The notes below the pieces were generated by a model. That model ran no database searches. It was not told where the DNA came from and saw only the letters and a program-made list of their open reading frames with translations. 50,311 nucleotides of DNA from a bacterium. GTDB lineage: Bacteria; Verrucomicrobiota; Verrucomicrobiia; Limisphaerales; J093. Shown here one piece after another: positions 46,443 through 50,311 of this stretch (its first letter is position 1; the number at the start of each line of letters is the position of its first letter). Made by a program: the position numbers and the translations under genes. Location: assembly GCA_021823625.1 (NCBI GenBank), contig JAKANS010000015.1:1-50311 (forward strand), given 5' to 3'.

Positions 46443-47321
46443 ATGCTGGGCATCCTTGGCAAAAGCATCTCGACCGGCATCGTCACGACGAGTTATCCCG
46501 CGGCTCCGCCCGACGTGTCCTCCCACGCCCGCGGACGGCCGGAGATTGACTGGGCCAATTGGAAAGATGTCCGCCCCGCCGCGGCCATCTGCCCGACCGG
46601 CGCCATTTCATATCAGGAGGCGAACGGCCAGCGCCTCGTCCAGCTCGACCTGGCCAGGTGTGTCTTTTGCGGCCTCTGTGCAGAGGTGGACAAGGCCATC
46701 CGCATGACCAACGTCTGCGAATGTGCCGCCCGCCGGCACGAAGCGCTGATCTTCATCGCCCGCTATTGCCTCAACGACGACGGCACCCACCATCGCCACC
46801 TGGATGGGCCGACTACTCCCGGCGCGTCGCCGCTCGGAAACTCACCGCCCGCGCCAGCCGCGTCGCTGGATTCCTTGGGCAGGCAAATCGAGCAGCGCGC
46901 CGACCAGATCTTCGGCCGCTCGCTGCACATCCGCGAAGTGGACGCCGGCTCGTGCAACGGCTGCGAGGTCGAAATCGTCGGCCTGAACAGCCCGGTGTAT
47001 GACGTGGAGCGCTTCGGCATCCACTTCGTCGCTTCGCCGCGACACGCCGACCTCCTGCTGGTGACCGGCCCCGTTACCCGCAACATGGAACTGGCACTCA
47101 AGAAGACCTACGACGCCACGCCGGACCCGCGCCTGGTGGTGGCCGTTGGCGCCTGTGGGTGCAGCGGCGGCATCTTCGGCGTCAACTATGCGACCCGGGG
47201 TGCCGTGGATGCCGTGATTCCCGTGGACGTTTACATTCCCGGCTGTCCTCCCACCCCCCATGCCTTGTTGCACGGCATCCTGCTGGCCATGGGCCGGCTG
47301 CAGAGGGAAAGCGGACACTGA
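46443..47321 (+). CDS. hyfI: Ferredoxin-HyfI (NuoB-like) fusion small subunit with one cluster lost, set 2
   Basis: The protein has 292 residues. The ferredoxin-like N-terminus keeps Cys50 (AAICPTG) and Cys73, 76 and 79 (CVFCGLC). In a standard two-cluster fold these are exactly the four ligands of the second cluster. The first three ligands of the first cluster are gone, and its fourth, expected at residue 83, is Asp. A proline- and glycine-rich linker (about 120-140) leads to the NuoB-like domain, which keeps its proximal cluster motifs SCNGCE, GACGCSGGIFG and IPGCPPTP. It starts 3 bases after hyfG. It is the last gene of set 2. Confidence 0.92.
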   Translation: MLGILGKSISTGIVTTSYPAAPPDVSSHARGRPEIDWANWKDVRPAAAICPTGAISYQEANGQRLVQLDLARCVFCGLCAEVDKAIRMTNVCECAARRHEALIFIARYCLNDDGTHHRHLDGPTTPGASPLGNSPPAPAASLDSLGRQIEQRADQIFGRSLHIREVDAGSCNGCEVEIVGLNSPVYDVERFGIHFVASPRHADLLLVTGPVTRNMELALKKTYDATPDPRLVVAVGACGCSGGIFGVNYATRGAVDAVIPVDVYIPGCPPTPHALLHGILLAMGRLQRESGH

Positions 47322-47439
47322 TGTTGCCCGTTGACCTTCCATTCGCGCGCGGCACCTTCTCGCGCAACCGTTGGCTCTATCTGAATTTCCATCTGCCCTT
47401 GTCTGGAAGTCACGGATGGGAAAGATGGGATTGCGTTGT

Positions 47440-47563
47440 GGCCGGCCAGCGGCATCTTTGCCGTGAACTTTGCCTCGCGCGAGGCGGTGGACGTCGCCAC
47501 TGCGGAGGCCGTGTAAATCCTAGACTGCCCATCCGACCCGCCGTCGTTGCCCGCGGCTCCTAG
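47440..47563 (+). pseudogene. Decayed partial copy of the hyfI 3' end
   Basis: One frame reads ASGIFAVNFASREAVDV, then after a degenerate stretch and a TAA it reads ILDCPSDP. The intact gene just upstream has SGGIFGVNYATRGAVDAVIP, then VYIPGCPPTP in the same order and at about the same spacing. This is a fragment of a tandem or dispersed duplication of the NuoB-like region, now broken. The rest of 47322-47584 shows nothing else. Confidence 0.65.
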
Positions 47564-47584
47564 CACCTGTTCGCATTCCAAATC

Positions 47585-49006
47585 ATGAAGAAAAGCCAGA
47601 CCAACCCGTCGGTCAGTTACAGCTTCACCGTACGACTGACCTATCCGAACCGCATCGGCATGTTCGCCCGCATCGTCAGCACCATCGGCCGGTGCGGGGG
47701 CGATCTGGGCGCGTGCGACATCGTGACGCCCGACGCCAAACTCATGACCCGGGACGTCTCGGTCCGCGCCCGCGACGTCTCGCATCAGGAGCAGATCGTG
47801 GCGGCCCTCCGGCGACTCGCGGACGTGAAAATCACCAACGTCTCCGATCGCGTCTTCCTGCTGCACTTGGGGGGCAAGATCGCGATTCAGAACAAAGTGC
47901 CCTTGACCACGCGCGACACGCTGTCCATGGCCTACACTCCCGGAGTGGCCAGGGTCTGCGAAGCCATCGCCGCGGATCCCCGGAAAGCCTGGCAGCTCAC
48001 CATCAAAGGCAACTCGGTTGCCGTCATCAGCGACGGCACCGCGGTCCTGGGTCTCGGCGACATCGGTCCCGAGGCCGCCCTGCCGGTAATGGAAGGCAAG
48101 GCGATGCTTTTCAAGGAATTCGCCGGCATCGACGCTTACCCCATTTGTCTGCGGACAAAAGCCACTGAGGAAATCGTCGCGACCGTCAGACAACTCTCCG
48201 TTGGCTTTGGTGGCATCAACTTGGAGGACATCTCCGCCCCGCGCTGCTTCGACATCGAGCGCCAACTCCAGGAGCAGCTCGATATTCCGGTCTTCCACGA
48301 TGACCAACACGGCACCGCCGTCGTGGTGCTGGCTTCGCTGCTCAACGCCCTGCGGCTCACCCGGCAGAAACTCAACCGCCTGCGGGTCGTCATCGCCGGG
48401 GCCGGGGCGGCGGGGATGGCCATTACCCGGATGCTGCAGGGCGCCGGCCTCCTCGACGTTGTCGTTTGCGATCGCCAGGGAGTCTTGCATCCCAAGCGAC
48501 CGGACTTGAATTCCAGCAAAGCCTGGCTGGCGGAACACACCAACCCGCGAAGGGTAAGTGGCCGTTTGGAGGACGCCTTGCGGAGCGCCAACGTCTTCAT
48601 CGGTGTATCCGGCCCCGGACTACTTACCACGAAACATCTGAAACGCATGGCGCCCAAACCCATCGTGTTTGCGCTGGCGAATCCCACCCCGGAGATCATG
48701 CCCGAGGACGCGGCGCGGGTGGCCCTCATTGTGGCCACCGGGCGAAGTGATTATCCCAACCAGATTAACAACGTACTGGCGTTTCCGGGCATCTTCCGCG
48801 GCGCCCTCAATGTGCGCGCCCGCCAGATTACTGAAGCCATGAAACTCGCCGCAGCCAAGGCGATTGCGGGCTGCATTTCCCCGCGCGAACTCAGCCCGGA
48901 ATACATCGTGCCGAGCGTGTTCAACCGCGACGTCGCCCAGCGCGTGGCCGACGCCGTCCAACACGCAGCGATGAAGGCTGGCGTGGCAGGACGGGCCAAG
49001 CGCTGA
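47585..49006 (+). CDS. Malic enzyme with N-terminal ACT domain
   Basis: The enzyme oxidatively decarboxylates malate to pyruvate with NAD or NADP, 473 residues. Residues about 10-90 form an ACT regulatory domain ([33 protein letters not shown]). The catalytic part follows: [16 protein letters not shown], the lysine-containing [20 protein letters not shown], and the metal-ligand region [17 protein letters not shown]...FHDDQHGTA. The Rossmann fold has [31 protein letters not shown] and [17 protein letters not shown] complete the family pattern. The ACT domain implies allosteric control by a small molecule. Coupling to the upstream Ehr complexes is only suggested by position. Confidence 0.93.
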   Translation: MKKSQTNPSVSYSFTVRLTYPNRIGMFARIVSTIGRCGGDLGACDIVTPDAKLMTRDVSVRARDVSHQEQIVAALRRLADVKITNVSDRVFLLHLGGKIAIQNKVPLTTRDTLSMAYTPGVARVCEAIAADPRKAWQLTIKGNSVAVISDGTAVLGLGDIGPEAALPVMEGKAMLFKEFAGIDAYPICLRTKATEEIVATVRQLSVGFGGINLEDISAPRCFDIERQLQEQLDIPVFHDDQHGTAVVVLASLLNALRLTRQKLNRLRVVIAGAGAAGMAITRMLQGAGLLDVVVCDRQGVLHPKRPDLNSSKAWLAEHTNPRRVSGRLEDALRSANVFIGVSGPGLLTTKHLKRMAPKPIVFALANPTPEIMPEDAARVALIVATGRSDYPNQINNVLAFPGIFRGALNVRARQITEAMKLAAAKAIAGCISPRELSPEYIVPSVFNRDVAQRVADAVQHAAMKAGVAGRAKR

Positions 49007-49138
49007 AAGGCTTGGCAGGACCGCGAAGGCTGCCTCCCAGACCCGCCAGGGCGGAGCCAGCGCCCGCTGCACTCCCAACCGCTCGGTGCTTGCGTGCAGA
49101 CAACACGAAGCACTCACTGGGTGGCATTTTTGCGTTTA

Positions 49139-49164
49139 GAGCGTATTAAATAAAACTGTAGCCA
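49139..49164 (+). repeat. Left terminal inverted repeat of the right-hand IS630
   Basis: The 26-bp end begins GAGCGTATTAAATAAA and ends GTAGCCA. It matches the reverse complement of 50111-50136 at all but three positions. Confidence 0.9.
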
Positions 49165-49193
49165 GTTAGTTTGAGTCGTGGCACCGTTGGTGT

Positions 49194-50129
49194 ATGAAAA
49201 CGCTCTCGTTGGATTTGCGCGAACGCATCTTGACCGCCTACGACCCAAAGGAGGGCCCGCGCGAAGAGGTGGCCGAGCGTTTTCGGGTGTCTCTGGGTAG
49301 GGTCAAAAAGCTCTTGCAGCAACGCCGCCGCATTGGGGACGTGCGCGCGCAGCACCAGCGCTCCGGGCGCAAGCCCCGCATCGTGGCCAGCCAACAGCGC
49401 CCGCTCCGGACGCTGTTGGATAAAAAGCCTGACCTGACTCTGAAGGAACGGCGCCCGGCCACCGGGTTGACCTGCACGCTCCCAGCCATTCACTACACCC
49501 TGGCCAAGCGGGGCCGGACCTATAAAAAAAGACCCTCTGTGCCAGCGAACGAAACCGTCCGGATCTCCAGCGCGCCCGGCGGGCGGGGCGGCGACCACAA
49601 GCCCGTCTTGACCCCGCGCGCTTGGTCTTCCGCGACGAATCGGGGGCGAAAACCAACCTGACGCGCTTGTGCGGGCGTGCCCAACGGGGCGAGCGCGTTC
49701 ACGCCAGCCGCCCACACGGTCACTGGCACCCCCCCCCGGCTTTCCTCCATCCGACTGGACGGCTCGACAGCCTGTATGACCATTGAGGGGGCGACCGACA
49801 CCGAAGTGTTCCGGGCGTACGTCGGGACCGTGCTCTGCCCGACGCTGCGCGCGGGTGACATTGTCGTCAGGGACAATCTTTCCCCGCACAAAAACGACCG
49901 CCTTCTGGCCCTGATCGAAAAGGGCGGGGCGGAAGGGCGCTTCCTGCCGGCCTATTCCCCGGACCTCAATCCCATTGAGAAGATGTGGAGCCAGGTGAAA
50001 CAATTTCGGCGGAGTGCCGAAGCCCGCACGGGCCAAGAGTTGGTGGCCGCCATTGCCGAAGCCCGGGCCCGTATTACGCCCAGGGACGCGCTCAACTGGT
50101 TCGCCTCGTGTGGCTATAGCTTTATTTAA
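49194..50129 (+). pseudogene. IS630-family transposase: likely programmed frameshift plus a C-run indel
   Basis: From ATG 49194 the first frame encodes the helix-turn-helix region (LDLRERILTAYDPKEGPREEVAERFRVSLGRVKKLLQQRR) up to TYKKRP. The run A7G at 49524-49531 contains the slippery motif A-AAA-AAG. A -1 shift there leads straight into the catalytic domain (DPARLVFRDESGAKTNLTRLCGRAQRGERVH...HGHW), which carries the first Asp. A run of nine C at 49729-49737 then breaks this frame. With eight C it would continue RLSSIRLDGSTACMTIEG, VVRDNLSPHKND (second Asp) and YSPDLNPIEKMWSQVK (Glu), ending at 50129. The first shift is typical of translational recoding in IS elements; the second is probably a slippage mutation or a sequencing error. 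Confidence 0.85.
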
Positions 50130-50136
50130 TATGCTC
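50111..50136 (-). repeat. Right terminal inverted repeat of the right-hand IS630
   Basis: Reverse complement partner of 49139-49164; core TTTATTTAATA with TGGCTATAG at the inner side. It overlaps the end of the transposase gene, whose last residues are GYSFI. Confidence 0.9.
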
Positions 50137-50177
50137 TAGGCAGTAGATAGGTCAATATAGACCGGGCGACTCCCCGG

Positions 50178-50311
50178 ATGCTGCCGCCGGATTTGCGCGA
50201 CTGGGTTCCGGATAACCATCTGGCCCATTTCGTGGTGGAGGCGGTCGAGGGGCTGGCCCTGCGAGGCGTCAGCGTCAACCACCGGGGCGCCGGTTCCGAA
50301 CAATATCCGCC
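50178..50311 (+). CDS. IS1182-like transposase, N-terminal part (runs off the window)
   Basis: The open frame from the stop at 50148-50150 reads DRATPRMLPPDLRDWVPDNH, then LAHFVVEAVEGLALRGVSVN, RRGAG-like NHRGAGSEQYPP, to the right edge. This is the conserved beginning of IS1182/IS4-type transposases (LPPDLRDWVPEDHLAHFV pattern). ATG 50178 is the first in-frame ATG, but the homologous part already begins a few codons upstream. The usual first residues of the family may have been removed by the neighbouring IS630 insertion. Catalytic residues lie outside the window. Confidence 0.7.
   Translation, partial: MLPPDLRDWVPDNHLAHFVVEAVEGLALRGVSVNHRGAGSEQYP

Larger units (their letters stand above)
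49139..50136 (+). mobile_element. IS630-family insertion sequence with intact ends, 998 bp
   Basis: The element is bounded by inverted repeats at 49139-49164 and 50111-50136. It is flanked on both sides by TA (49137-49138 and 50137-50138), the target duplicated by IS630/mariner-type transposition. It contains one transposase gene on the plus strand. The ends are well preserved while the transposase carries an extra frame disruption, so the copy can probably still be moved in trans. Confidence 0.9.

Overview
The window is about 50 kb of GC-rich, gene-dense bacterial chromosome. The best guess is Verrucomicrobiota or a neighbouring PVC lineage. This rests on the gene mix (prolyl oligopeptidase, sulfatase remnant, bacterial V-type ATPase, Hyf-like membrane complexes, HTH-EIIA proteins) and on the style of the proteins; no rRNA or marker gene confirms it. 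Both edges are insertion-sequence territory: a frameshifted IS630-type transposase at 0.1-1.3 kb, a second unrelated IS630 element at 49.1-50.1 kb with clear ends and TA flanks, and the start of an IS1182-like transposase running off the right end.

Layout: 1.5-3.6 kb is a secreted prolyl oligopeptidase. 3.7-4.9 kb is a graveyard holding an arylsulfatase C-terminal fragment and an internally deleted HAD phosphatase. 5.2-7.4 kb holds an HPr-like phosphocarrier, a rhomboid protease and an orphan MalK-type ABC ATPase. 7.7-14.4 kb is glutamate synthase (gltB, gltD) with a hicBA toxin-antitoxin pair between the two subunits. 14.7-18.5 kb is smc. 18.9-28.3 kb on the minus strand is a complete V/A-type ATPase operon (order H-C-I-K-F-E-A-B-D) headed by a cytidylate-kinase-like gene.

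From 29.0 kb rightwards, on the plus strand, lies the most interesting part: two tandem membrane complexes of the Hyf/Hyc/Ech superfamily. Set 1 has two HyfB-like antiporter subunits, each preceded by a gene for an excisionase-type HTH fused to a PTS EIIA domain, followed by HyfC, HyfE, HyfF, HyfG and a ferredoxin-HyfI fusion. Set 2 has one HyfB, then HyfC, HyfE, HyfF, HyfG and HyfI. Start and stop codons mostly overlap or abut, so each set looks translationally coupled. In both HyfG proteins the four cysteines that bind nickel-iron in hydrogenases are replaced, so these are hydrogenase-related (Ehr-type) complexes and not hydrogenases. Set 2 HyfI has also lost exactly the ligands of one of its two ferredoxin clusters. 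An ACT-domain malic enzyme follows, separated by a decayed copy of the hyfI 3' end.

How it may work together (inference): the V-ATPase and the two Ehr-type complexes, whose genes diverge from a shared 640-bp region, both act on the membrane ion gradient. The HTH-EIIA proteins and the HPr-like protein suggest that phosphorelay signalling of the PTS-Ntr kind informs expression or activity of the ion-translocating complexes. No sugar PTS permease or enzyme I is visible in the window.
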